Assembly (NCBI RefSeq): GCF_027364955.1 | Contig: NZ_DAHXOI010000002.1 | Coordinates: forward strand, 171,525-235,524 | Source: Ferrimicrobium sp. | GTDB lineage: Bacteria; Actinomycetota; Acidimicrobiia; Acidimicrobiales; Acidimicrobiaceae | Length of the DNA: 64,000 nt | Direction of reading: 5' to 3' | In this document: positions 1-8,296 of the stretch, in pieces | Numbering within the stretch: position 1 is the first letter of the stretch | Layout: the number at the start of each line of letters is the position of its first letter | Program-made: the position numbers and the translations under genes | The notes under the pieces: generated by a model | Seen by the model: only the letters and a program-made list of their open reading frames with translations | Databases searched by the model: none | Told to the model about the DNA's origin: nothing

Positions 1-107
1 TGAACCCACGGACTCGCGTCCTCCTTATCGTGCCTAATCTTGTCTTGCCTTATCTTGTCGTGCTAGGAGGAGTCGATGCACTACCCCACTGTGCTCCTCG
101 ACTCTGC

Positions 108-380
108 TTAGAGACCCTTTAGCACACTGAAGAGCACGTTCAAGAGCACTGCCCCGATAACGATTCCAGCCCCAGCCTTCATCGCACGCGTACCCCACTG
201 GGACATCCCTTGAGAGTTGTGCGTGGAGCCAAGACCATGTGCCACCAGTCCAAATAGAAACACCACCGGGCCCAAGATCAGCACGAAACTATTGAGAAAC
301 GTCTGAATTGAGGACATGATGGTGGTGATCTGTCCGGTCCCTGGTAGTGCTCCGATAATCGTTGCCATGATGGAGGTCAT
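108..380 (-). CDS. Small two-helix membrane protein, probable T4SS component
   Basis: A 90-residue protein with two hydrophobic segments (about residues 27-47 and 68-87) separated by a short polar loop with Gly, Ser, Asn and basic residues. That size and layout fit VirB2/TrbC pilin-like or other small integral subunits of conjugation channels (family resemblance by architecture only, no diagnostic motif). It lies 80 bp downstream of the VirB4-type ATPase on the same strand, which supports a secretion role. A GGAAGAAAGGAAG stretch just upstream of the ATG is a good ribosome-binding site. A second in-frame ATG at residue 5 is an alternative start. A GCATATACAT box lies about 68 bp upstream. Confidence 0.6.
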   Translation of the reverse strand: MTSIMATIIGALPGTGQITTIMSSIQTFLNSFVLILGPVVFLFGLVAHGLGSTHNSQGMSQWGTRAMKAGAGIVIGAVLLNVLFSVLKGL

Positions 381-447
381 GTCACTTCCTTTCTTCCTAA
401 GGAACTTATATAGGCCGGTTTTCGCGATAAATTCCGAGCGCTACCGT

Positions 448-457
448 ATGTATATGC
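448..457 (-). promoter_or_regulatory. GCATATACAT box upstream of the small membrane protein gene
   Basis: On the minus strand this reads GCATATACAT, identical to the boxes at 12720-12729, 12740-12749 and 18080-18089. It lies in the gap between the VirB4 stop and the next gene, with room for a short leader containing the ribosome-binding site. Role as a -10-type promoter element is inferred from recurrence and position. Confidence 0.5.
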
Positions 458-462
458 ACGGA

Positions 463-3156
463 CTACTCCCATGGCGAAAAGATCTTCTCGGACGCGAGGA
501 TGTTTCGCTTAGCTCCCTGTCGTGTCCCAAGCGCAGCCGTCATGTTCTGGTCGGTGTTGGTGGTCTCTGAATCCGCGGTCGCGAGCACGCTTCGACAGAG
601 ATAGTGGTGGTTCCCTATCAGGCTGAGGAAGAGGCCTCGATAGTTGCCCGATGTCTCTTCTAAGTTGAGAATGCTCTTCTCAGCGTTCGTGAGTGTAAAG
701 GTCTCACCGATCACCCCGATCTCGTTACCAGAGTTTGAGAAGATGAACGCTGATTGCACCGCATCGATAATCGTCTGTAGCTTGCCCGCTGTCGCAGTAC
801 CGGTGTTCGCAGCTCCTAGCACGTCTGAGAGCCCGTGCATGGTGAGCACGAGTGAGACACCGTAGGAGCGTGAGAGCTTCGTGGTTGTCTGTAAGAACGC
901 GGCTAGGTTGTCAAGGATTGCCCAACCCTCGTCAACGATCAGGAATGATCGCTGCTCAAGGTGGGAAATCGCGTTGCGAAGCCAGAATGCCACGACATTT
1001 GACACTGGCTTAAAGAGAGCTGGCTCACGGAACACCTCAGACAGATTGATGATCATCCCTTTGGGGTTCACGGTGACGGAGGTCTCACCATCAAAGAGTC
1101 CTCCGAGCTGGCCTGATCCTAGATATCGTTGTAGTCCTGCTATCACGGGGATCAGGCGCTGAATCGCCTCGGCCTTGGTTGGTGTACCCATCGCATAGAC
1201 CAGCTCCGGTGGCACCGCGCGAAGCACATCGATCGCGTCGGCTAACGTCGCACCTTGGCCCAATAACTCCGCTGTCTTGTCGATCGCTGCTGCTTCGTCA
1301 GGACTTAGGTTACGGTCCATGACCGAGGCTGCCAAGATCGATAGCATGGTCGCCTTCGCACTTGGAGTGTCAAGATCCAATGGGTTAATCCGGGTCTGGC
1401 CCGGTGCGAGCATGAGGTAGGGCAAGTCCAGCTCGCGTGCGGTATCGGCGTATTCACCCTTCGGGTCAAGCGCGAAGAATCCATACCCATGCACACCTGC
1501 GCCCCGGAGTGCCAGCAGTTTCGAGAAGGTCGACTTACCGGTTCCAACCTGACCAAGAACGATCGCAATCGGCGAGGTGATGATCTGGCGTGCATAGAGT
1601 TCAAAGGGATCCCACGAGAATGGAGCACCAGAGAGATCATCGCGTCCAAGAAGAATGCCAGGCACCTGCAGTGGCGAGGCGATTTGGGCCTGGTACAGTG
1701 ACTGAGCCTGTCGGGTCGAGATGGTGTGGGTTTCAAAATATGGAGGGATGATCGCCAGTGGCAGTGAGGTAGCCCAACCCTCGTCATGTCGCCAGTCCGC
1801 TCGTCTAAGGCTCAGATAGGACATGCCCGCCTGTCGGTACAACCAGGTCTCGGCCTCATCGATGATCGCTGAACTATCAGCGGTGATGGTGATGGTTCCA
1901 ATCCCTCTGAGGATTGCCTCGCCGGTCGTGAGGTCGGCCTCGGTCTGGCGGGCAGCCTCCATCTCCGCATACTCGCGCGACATGATGCGTTGAGTACCGC
2001 GCCCAGATGCCCGGTTCAACGTCTCCATCTCGACCTTGTTGGCTTCGCGTTCGGCCTGGCGAAGCGCCATCGTTGGGTCACCCACCGTCCATGTGTAGGA
2101 GATCGCGTACCTAGCCACGTTTGCTGGGATGCTCCCCAATAGGTTGAGCTGCCAGGTCTCAGGGACATACATCTGGGGGAAGTTGTTGATCACATAGGTG
2201 CGCGAGACGTGATAGGGCAAAACCATATCAGTCGTAGACGATGCCAAGTTGTACTGCACCGGCACAAGAGAGTTCAGATCGGGCGCGTAGTAACCGAGCA
2301 ACAGGCGCAAAAATGCGGTATCGGGGTTCTGTGCTCCACTGATAACCTCGATCAGCTCATCCGAGTCGAGCAATCGGGCCGCGGACACCACGCCCTTGAT
2401 GGTCCGATCGATCTGGTCAATCATCGACTTGAGCGCTTCGGTCTCGCCCGAAGCAATCTTTGACAACTCAGTGACGAGGTAGCTTCGCCGGTCATAGACC
2501 TGATCGCCAACACGCTCGGCTACCTCTCGATACCTTGTGACCAACCCCTGATCGAGATCTGGGTTCTCCTCAATGAGGCGCCGGAGGATCTCCTTGGGAC
2601 CGACAGCAGCGGTGACCACGACGTCGGTCAAGAACTGCATCCGCCTCACCGACTGTCCCGCCAGGCTGGCCAATAGGCGCCCCCACTGGGCGAGCACATT
2701 GTGTTGTTCCGCATCTGAGAGGAGCAGTAGGTGGCTGCTGGATGGGATTAGCCACACACCCAGCCATGCAGACCTCGTTCCTTTCTTGTCGTCATACCAC
2801 AAGACACCCTCGGTCTGGTTGAGACGGCTGATAGACACTGTTCCAAAAATACCCAGATCCATCTCAACGACTTGGTTTGCGATTCGGGTCTTGGTCGATG
2901 AGGTGCGGGTCCATGAGAACAATGATGTGAACCAAGAAGCTCGCTTGTGAATCAGAATCGTAATCCACTCAGTAACAATATGGTGGCGAATCGGGACACT
3001 GTTGCCAATGATCAGAGTGCCACCGATCACCAGCTCAAGGGCGAGATTGTGCACCACAGGGATGAGTAAGACGACGATGATCGCGGTCAATACGGAGTGG
3101 TTTCGGATGAACGGGATCCATGTTGGGGATCTGCGTCTTGGAAATTTTGTGGCCAT
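463..3156 (-). CDS. VirB4-family conjugation ATPase with N-terminal PrgI-like membrane region
   Basis: An 897-residue protein. Residues about 20-65 form a hydrophobic hairpin with basic flanks, as in PrgI-like proteins fused to VirB4 in actinobacterial elements. A P-loop GQVGTGKST (about residue 535) and a Walker B FLIVDEGWAIL (about residue 739) mark the RecA-like ATPase domain that powers type IV secretion at the inner membrane. Length and domain order fit VirB4/TraC. The ATG at 3156 (MATKFPRRR) was chosen over an upstream GTG because a TATGTA/TATATA box ends a few bases before it, suggesting leaderless translation. It is divergent from the operon beginning at 3212, sharing a gap of about 55 bp. 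The small membrane protein gene follows it. Confidence 0.88.
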   Translation of the reverse strand: MATKFPRRRSPTWIPFIRNHSVLTAIIVVLLIPVVHNLALELVIGGTLIIGNSVPIRHHIVTEWITILIHKRASWFTSLFSWTRTSSTKTRIANQVVEMDLGIFGTVSISRLNQTEGVLWYDDKKGTRSAWLGVWLIPSSSHLLLLSDAEQHNVLAQWGRLLASLAGQSVRRMQFLTDVVVTAAVGPKEILRRLIEENPDLDQGLVTRYREVAERVGDQVYDRRSYLVTELSKIASGETEALKSMIDQIDRTIKGVVSAARLLDSDELIEVISGAQNPDTAFLRLLLGYYAPDLNSLVPVQYNLASSTTDMVLPYHVSRTYVINNFPQMYVPETWQLNLLGSIPANVARYAISYTWTVGDPTMALRQAEREANKVEMETLNRASGRGTQRIMSREYAEMEAARQTEADLTTGEAILRGIGTITITADSSAIIDEAETWLYRQAGMSYLSLRRADWRHDEGWATSLPLAIIPPYFETHTISTRQAQSLYQAQIASPLQVPGILLGRDDLSGAPFSWDPFELYARQIITSPIAIVLGQVGTGKSTFSKLLALRGAGVHGYGFFALDPKGEYADTARELDLPYLMLAPGQTRINPLDLDTPSAKATMLSILAASVMDRNLSPDEAAAIDKTAELLGQGATLADAIDVLRAVPPELVYAMGTPTKAEAIQRLIPVIAGLQRYLGSGQLGGLFDGETSVTVNPKGMIINLSEVFREPALFKPVSNVVAFWLRNAISHLEQRSFLIVDEGWAILDNLAAFLQTTTKLSRSYGVSLVLTMHGLSDVLGAANTGTATAGKLQTIIDAVQSAFIFSNSGNEIGVIGETFTLTNAEKSILNLEETSGNYRGLFLSLIGNHHYLCRSVLATADSETTNTDQNMTAALGTRQGAKRNILASEKIFSPWE

Positions 3157-3170
3157 ACCTATATACATAG
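3157..3170 (-). promoter_or_regulatory. TATGTATATA promoter-like box at the VirB4 start
   Basis: On the minus strand the bases just before the VirB4 ATG read CTATGTATATAGGT. TATGTA lies 7 bp and TATATA 3 bp from the ATG, comparable to other element genes where a TATAYA box precedes the ATG by 5-7 bp. Flanking bases make an imperfect palindrome, CCTATGTATATAGG. Promoter role is inferred. Confidence 0.45.
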
Positions 3171-3211
3171 GCACAAAAGTGGCCTATTTAGTTGGGTAGC
3201 GAGGTGATTTT

Positions 3212-4867
3212 GTGGCTGACATGCCAATATTTCGAGTAGATGACTTGGGGTCACTGGTAGAGGAGCTATACCGCTTCTACCAAAACCTGGGTTATCCCGT
3301 CGCTTTTGCCTACATACGGGCCAACGGTTTGTGTGCCTGTGGTGACAGCGGCTGTGCTTTGGACCCCCACCTACTAGCGGGTGACACGCTCAAAGAGATA
3401 GGACGTTCCGGTTCGACAAACCAAGCCTCGCAATTGTCTGTCAGTCCACGACTGGTCATCCAAACCAACTTCACGGTGGCGACCGAAGGTAGCAGCGTGC
3501 TTGGACACATCAAGGACACGGTTAGCGTCCCAATTCTTCGACACGGCAACATCTGCTACCTCTTTGTCCGCGACGCTAGCGCATTCCCCAACCTTTGGCC
3601 AGTCCTTGGCCAACCGAGCATCTCTTGGGTATCGTTGCCCCCCTATCGCAGCGACTCCCCTGCTGGAGGATACGACCTGCCCGCATGGTTGGCCCCACTT
3701 TCAATTGCTCATGATCAGCTCCCTCTCCTCAATGACCTCCTCCCCCAAAGTGTGTTCTCCCGCATTACCCAAATCCAGCGAGTAGGCATCGAGGTGCAAC
3801 AGCGCACCGGTGAAGGAGTGATCCCCCTCGATCAGATTGTGACCTACGCCGCAGAGGAGTTACAGAGGAGTGGACAGACTCAAGAGACACTGGCCCTTTT
3901 GGGAGCGGCATGCGTTGGTGAACTACTCAGCGTTGGCCAAGCTCATCGACTACTCGGCCACGACACCGATGAGCTGCGCGTGGCAATTCTTGACACACTC
4001 TTCGCCGAGGGCGATATCGCCACGGACGAGCTGATCGAGATCCTCTATGACTCCGCAGTTGCGATGATTATTGAGAGCGAGGGCATCGACAGCGAGGGCC
4101 TCGAGGATGAGGATGCGGACGCAGCCGAAAACGACGCCGAGGCTCAGGAGCTAGAGGGCTCAGTCCACCCTGGACCGATGGCCGGCATTGGCGAGCTCAA
4201 GGGCAACGACGATTCTGCATCTGTAGCTATCTACGCCGAGAACTACCTCGACGAGCTCATTGAGTCCGATCAATGGGACGCGGACCCAGACGATATGTCA
4301 GTCACAGCCTTAGACTCAGACGCTCTCGATTGGGAGCAGATACTCGATGGAGTCGACCCCGCTACCTTAACCCCGCTGACACTGGTCGCGATTGTCCTAG
4401 ATGAGTTGGGGATCTCGCGAGATCCTCTAACGAGTCTTGCTCTCCTTGACATGGCGTTAACAGCCATCTCGGAACCTCCCATGCACCCAGACGAGTTGTT
4501 TGGCTATCTATGGCCCACACGTCAAGCACTCCTTGGGGAGCTTGAGTTCCATAGCGTAGTTGTACAGCTATTGGCCGGAATTCTGCTTCGCTTCGAGATG
4601 ATGTGCGAGGCAGGGACGCTAGTGGCGGATGAGACCTTTCTCGACCAGCTCTTGCACCTCAACACGCCCTCCCTCGTCTCGGATCTCTTTGGTGCTCCAA
4701 ACATTGTCTTCTGGCTAGAAAAGCACGTTCTCCAAGCTCCTCTCGTCCAGCTCGATACTCGAATCCACAAGATCGCCTATGTCCTCGACACGGTGGGCGC
4801 ACAAATCATCCCCGACGTATCGACTCGGTACTACCTGGATCTCATCAGGGAGAGAATCGATGACTGA
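3212..4867 (+). CDS. Unknown 551-aa element protein, first gene of T4SS-linked operon
   Basis: No family recognised with confidence. The N-terminal 40 residues contain a Cys cluster (CACGDSGC) that resembles small zinc-binding clusters and is loosely like the N-terminus of some Prim-Pol proteins, which is weak evidence. The middle (about 285-380) is very acidic with Glu/Asp runs; the C-terminal 150 residues look helical. No signal peptide or membrane helix is apparent, so it is probably cytoplasmic. The start is GTG with GAGGTGA 5 bp upstream. Its stop overlaps the start of the next gene by 8 bp, so it is translationally coupled to the sigma-like protein and the coupling ATPase downstream. 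Confidence 0.7.
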   Translation: MADMPIFRVDDLGSLVEELYRFYQNLGYPVAFAYIRANGLCACGDSGCALDPHLLAGDTLKEIGRSGSTNQASQLSVSPRLVIQTNFTVATEGSSVLGHIKDTVSVPILRHGNICYLFVRDASAFPNLWPVLGQPSISWVSLPPYRSDSPAGGYDLPAWLAPLSIAHDQLPLLNDLLPQSVFSRITQIQRVGIEVQQRTGEGVIPLDQIVTYAAEELQRSGQTQETLALLGAACVGELLSVGQAHRLLGHDTDELRVAILDTLFAEGDIATDELIEILYDSAVAMIIESEGIDSEGLEDEDADAAENDAEAQELEGSVHPGPMAGIGELKGNDDSASVAIYAENYLDELIESDQWDADPDDMSVTALDSDALDWEQILDGVDPATLTPLTLVAIVLDELGISRDPLTSLALLDMALTAISEPPMHPDELFGYLWPTRQALLGELEFHSVVVQLLAGILLRFEMMCEAGTLVADETFLDQLLHLNTPSLVSDLFGAPNIVFWLEKHVLQAPLVQLDTRIHKIAYVLDTVGAQIIPDVSTRYYLDLIRERIDD

Positions 4868-5924
4868 AGACCTCTGGCTCGATATCTCCAAAGTCGCTCA
4901 CGCCTTGGCAACACGACACGATACCGCCTCATACTATCGCCCACAGTACATCACATTGTTACTCGATTCCCTTCTAGAACCCGAATTCACGAGGCTCGGG
5001 CGGGTCATTGCGGATGATCTGTTTGCCGCGATTGAGGCACAATGTGGGACCTCGATCTGTGCCTCGGATCGAGACATGTTCTGGAGTGCATTTGGGGTTG
5101 AGCGCTGTGCCCCCGGCGTTGAGGTACTGCAGCGTTCTCGTGCGGCGCGGGGCCTCGACGCATTCCTTGCTGGTTCATCATTGCCACCCAGTCTTATTGA
5201 CCGGGTTCGGACGCTACAACAAGCCCAGAATCCCTTCGCAGTCAGAGTACTGCAGATGCACCCTCCTCAGATAACTGCGCGGCTATACCGTAACCCATTG
5301 GATGCCTACCGCTCCCTGTACGCCCTCTGTGAGTGGAGACTTGCCAAGGAGTCCAAAGAGGTAGAGATATTACAGAACTGGATAGGGAACGTGATCTACC
5401 ATCAGGTTTGGTATCGCGTGGTGATCAACCAGATTGACCCGGGTGCAGTAGAGGACATCTCTCAGGATGTCACATTGCGCACCCTTGAACAGCTCGCGAT
5501 CTATCAACCCCAACGCAGAACTTCGCTCTCGAATTGGACCTTCAACATGGTGAATCAATCGATCTCCATGGCGGGAAGATCCCTGCGACGCGAACGTAAT
5601 ACGGTCGCCTTCTTCACCACGAATCCCGATCGTCTTGGCCCACCAGGCATGAGCTCTGATGAGGCTGCCGAGGTCGAGGCGGCCGAGCTGGTTGAGTACG
5701 CGATGACACGACTGCGCGCATCTGGCTCAACTCTAAACATCGGTGAGCGAATACGTACGTTTGTTGCAGCGATCCCTCATCTGCTCGGAGGAGAGCCACC
5801 ACAGAACCTAGAGGAACTCGAGGCCCAGCTACGCCTCTTGTTGCCCAACATTGACTCAGAACACCTATATCGGATTGCGGTCCATAGTGGCTTCATCCCC
5901 AACACTACCAAAGGATCCTCATGA
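4860..5924 (+). CDS. Sigma-70 region-2-like protein encoded in the T4SS operon
   Basis: A 354-residue protein. Residues about 190-250 read like sigma-70 region 2: an acidic EDISQD motif followed by a Leu-rich helix and then SLSNWTFNMV with an Arg-rich stretch (RSLRRER), matching the core-binding and -10-recognition helices of ECF sigma factors. No clear region 4 HTH is seen in the C-terminal 100 residues, so it may be a partial sigma factor or a protein that borrowed the fold. The ATG at 4860 overlaps the upstream stop (ATGACTGA), and its own stop overlaps the next ATG, which fixes the start. It may direct RNA polymerase to element promoters (inference). Confidence 0.6.
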   Translation: MTEDLWLDISKVAHALATRHDTASYYRPQYITLLLDSLLEPEFTRLGRVIADDLFAAIEAQCGTSICASDRDMFWSAFGVERCAPGVEVLQRSRAARGLDAFLAGSSLPPSLIDRVRTLQQAQNPFAVRVLQMHPPQITARLYRNPLDAYRSLYALCEWRLAKESKEVEILQNWIGNVIYHQVWYRVVINQIDPGAVEDISQDVTLRTLEQLAIYQPQRRTSLSNWTFNMVNQSISMAGRSLRRERNTVAFFTTNPDRLGPPGMSSDEAAEVEAAELVEYAMTRLRASGSTLNIGERIRTFVAAIPHLLGGEPPQNLEELEAQLRLLLPNIDSEHLYRIAVHSGFIPNTTKGSS

Positions 5925-8296
5925 CCTACTATCTGCGGCTCTATCGAAATGCGATCATCGCGGCGACAATCACCATTCTTGTAATGATTGCAGTTCCCAG
6001 CGTCACCACCACGGTGGTGAATGATCTACCACCAGCTGTGGCCTCGGTGCTCTTGGGCCACCATGGATATAGCGTCATCGGCCTCGAGTGCCTAGCTCTC
6101 GCCATCGGCGCGCTTATTGTGTGGATGCTGGTTCGAGATCAAGTAGACACGCTCATTGAGTCCGATATGGATGAGACTGCAGTTAGCGTCTACCGCGATA
6201 TCCGAGACAGAGGGATCGCTCCGGCAATCGCCCAGCAGGTTGTGGACGCGAACGCCAACATGGACCAAGATGCACGAGCCCACGACTGGCAACAGGCGAA
6301 TCAACCCAGCTTCGCTGCTGAATTAGGGTATCGGCTCGGCGTTGACGGTGAGACGCGCAAGATGATGCGCGAGTTTTTTCACAACAGTGGAGCGGAGGCC
6401 GACATGCGTCGCACCTTCTCAACATCCCTGGAGGTAACGCTCGAGAACGGCAACATCCACAAGTCACACACCACCGATGCGACCATTGAGCCAGCATCAC
6501 GCTTTCGTCCAGTTAACCCCGAACGAGACCCGCACTGGACGGGTGACGTCGCACCTGAGCTCGTTAAGGCCAAGATCTTTACTGATTGGAACGAGGCGTC
6601 GGTGCCCAACAATGAGGTCATCGCGCCAGAGCCAACATCTGGGACACCCGGCGTCGCAACTGACGACGAACTAGGTGATGACACCCCAGACAACGAGTCA
6701 TCTGATGACGAGGAAGAGGACGCCGAGCCCACAGAGTGCACCGAACCCGAGGTAGCAGCGGAACCCACAGAGGGCACCGAGCCCGAGGTCCTGTTCGATG
6801 ACGAGACTGACTTGCGAGCTCTTGAGCTGGAACCAGATGCACCAGGAGATGAGGAAGATATCACACTCGTAAACGATGGCCCTTGTTTGGTCGAGAGTGA
6901 TGACGAGGTGGACCAGGATATCCGAGAGGTGGGTACGCCTGGGTCCCAAGAGGTTCTATTTTCTCAGACCATTGAGGCTGTTGCACTCGAGCCCACAATC
7001 GTGGACCTTGAGCCCAGTGATGGTGACGAGCTAGGTGATGTTGAGACTGGTGATGTTGAGACTGGTGACGATACTACGGGTCTAGATGTGGCCACCCAGG
7101 TCGATCGGGAGACAGAGGCACTCTATGCCTCGGTTGAGAATGACCCCGTCATCGCAGGACTTGTCGAGTCGATGAAGCTCACCCGCCGCTTGAGCGCTAC
7201 GGACCAGATCCGATACGTCTATGCCTACTACGCGAGCGATCAAGCCTTGCTAGTCACTGAGCTCCGAGAACCGCTAGCGGTCCATGTTGATCGGTTCTCG
7301 CCCACGATGGTGCCACTGGCGGTTCAAGCAGGCGTGAGGCGCTGTCGGACTGTCTCGTGGATTGTTGATATCACGAGTAGCGCAAGTCGCGAGGCCGATC
7401 TGTCGGCGATTGTTTGGGTGCCGGTTGGGATTACTCGGCTTGGGGATGCTGGTAACCATACTGCCTGGAAGCTAGTGCCAGTGGCTTCGGGATCCACACG
7501 TTCCTTTCACGTCGGGCGTGACCATGCTGCATTGGCTGCGGTTCGCCTGGAGCGGGTGTTGGGTACCGTCTACAACGACTGTGAGGTCGGCCAGGATGGG
7601 GCCTCAATGTTCTATACCATCCCCAGTCTTGGCGTGACTATCGAACTGAACGTGGACTCAGAACTCGAACCAACAGATGAGGACGTCATCCACACAGATG
7701 CCGATTATGTGCAGGGTCCTGTGCTGCCGGTGATCTACGATGTCCCACTGCTGGCTGACATGGCACGCACTTGGATTGGGGAACGGCTCGGGGGATCCAC
7801 TCTCGAAGTCAGCGACTGGTTGGCGCTCGTGAACATGATTACCACGCTCATCATGCGTATCGAACCAGTGCCATCGCGAGACTTACTTGGACAGTGGGCT
7901 GGACCCGATAGTGAGCGTGGAAAGGATCTCATCGCCAAGCTCGAGCGCATCTTTGGCGATGCTTTGAGCGGCGACGCTAGCGGGTGGATGTTATCAAACG
8001 TTCGCTGTGATGTGCTCTGGCTCCAAGAACTTCTCTCCCCAACAGAGACTCGCCCCGACATCGCCGATCTGCTCACACACTTTGTCATCAATACGTTCCG
8101 TCCTGGCTATTCTCAATCTCTACTGAGCCTGGGTGCCCTGGATCCGCGGATGCGAAGCACCGATGGCATCCGGCTTGAGCAGATCATCAAGGACGTCCTG
8201 GATGTGACGCTCGATCTGTTGAGTCCAGGTGCTGAGGGAGTCCTACGAGAACATCTCAACGCGATCGCAGCAATGCTTGGGAAGGAGCAGGTGTGA
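5921..8296 (+). CDS. Large acidic membrane-anchored protein of the T4SS operon, unknown family
   Basis: A 791-residue protein with two N-terminal membrane helices (about residues 10-30 and 48-70), then a charged helical part, then a low-complexity acidic region (about 225-390) with imperfect EPTEGTEPEV and GDVETGDVETGD repeats. The C-terminal 350 residues are globular and unassigned. A membrane anchor, a disordered acidic linker and a soluble domain would suit a scaffold or channel accessory next to the coupling protein (inference). Start and stop both overlap neighbours by 4 bp (ATGA and GTGA), indicating tight co-translation between the sigma-like protein and the VirD4-type ATPase. Confidence 0.65.
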   Translation: MTYYLRLYRNAIIAATITILVMIAVPSVTTTVVNDLPPAVASVLLGHHGYSVIGLECLALAIGALIVWMLVRDQVDTLIESDMDETAVSVYRDIRDRGIAPAIAQQVVDANANMDQDARAHDWQQANQPSFAAELGYRLGVDGETRKMMREFFHNSGAEADMRRTFSTSLEVTLENGNIHKSHTTDATIEPASRFRPVNPERDPHWTGDVAPELVKAKIFTDWNEASVPNNEVIAPEPTSGTPGVATDDELGDDTPDNESSDDEEEDAEPTECTEPEVAAEPTEGTEPEVLFDDETDLRALELEPDAPGDEEDITLVNDGPCLVESDDEVDQDIREVGTPGSQEVLFSQTIEAVALEPTIVDLEPSDGDELGDVETGDVETGDDTTGLDVATQVDRETEALYASVENDPVIAGLVESMKLTRRLSATDQIRYVYAYYASDQALLVTELREPLAVHVDRFSPTMVPLAVQAGVRRCRTVSWIVDITSSASREADLSAIVWVPVGITRLGDAGNHTAWKLVPVASGSTRSFHVGRDHAALAAVRLERVLGTVYNDCEVGQDGASMFYTIPSLGVTIELNVDSELEPTDEDVIHTDADYVQGPVLPVIYDVPLLADMARTWIGERLGGSTLEVSDWLALVNMITTLIMRIEPVPSRDLLGQWAGPDSERGKDLIAKLERIFGDALSGDASGWMLSNVRCDVLWLQELLSPTETRPDIADLLTHFVINTFRPGYSQSLLSLGALDPRMRSTDGIRLEQIIKDVLDVTLDLLSPGAEGVLREHLNAIAAMLGKEQV

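Noticed and set aside
31..60. Imperfect 15-bp direct repeat (TGCCTAATCTTGTCT / TGCCTTATCTTGTCG) at the window edge.
   Set aside because: Only two copies with two mismatches at the edge; too little to interpret.
6379..6864. 161-aa Ser-rich frame antisense to the acidic membrane protein.
   Set aside because: It is the reverse reading of the Glu/Asp-rich repeats of the real gene.
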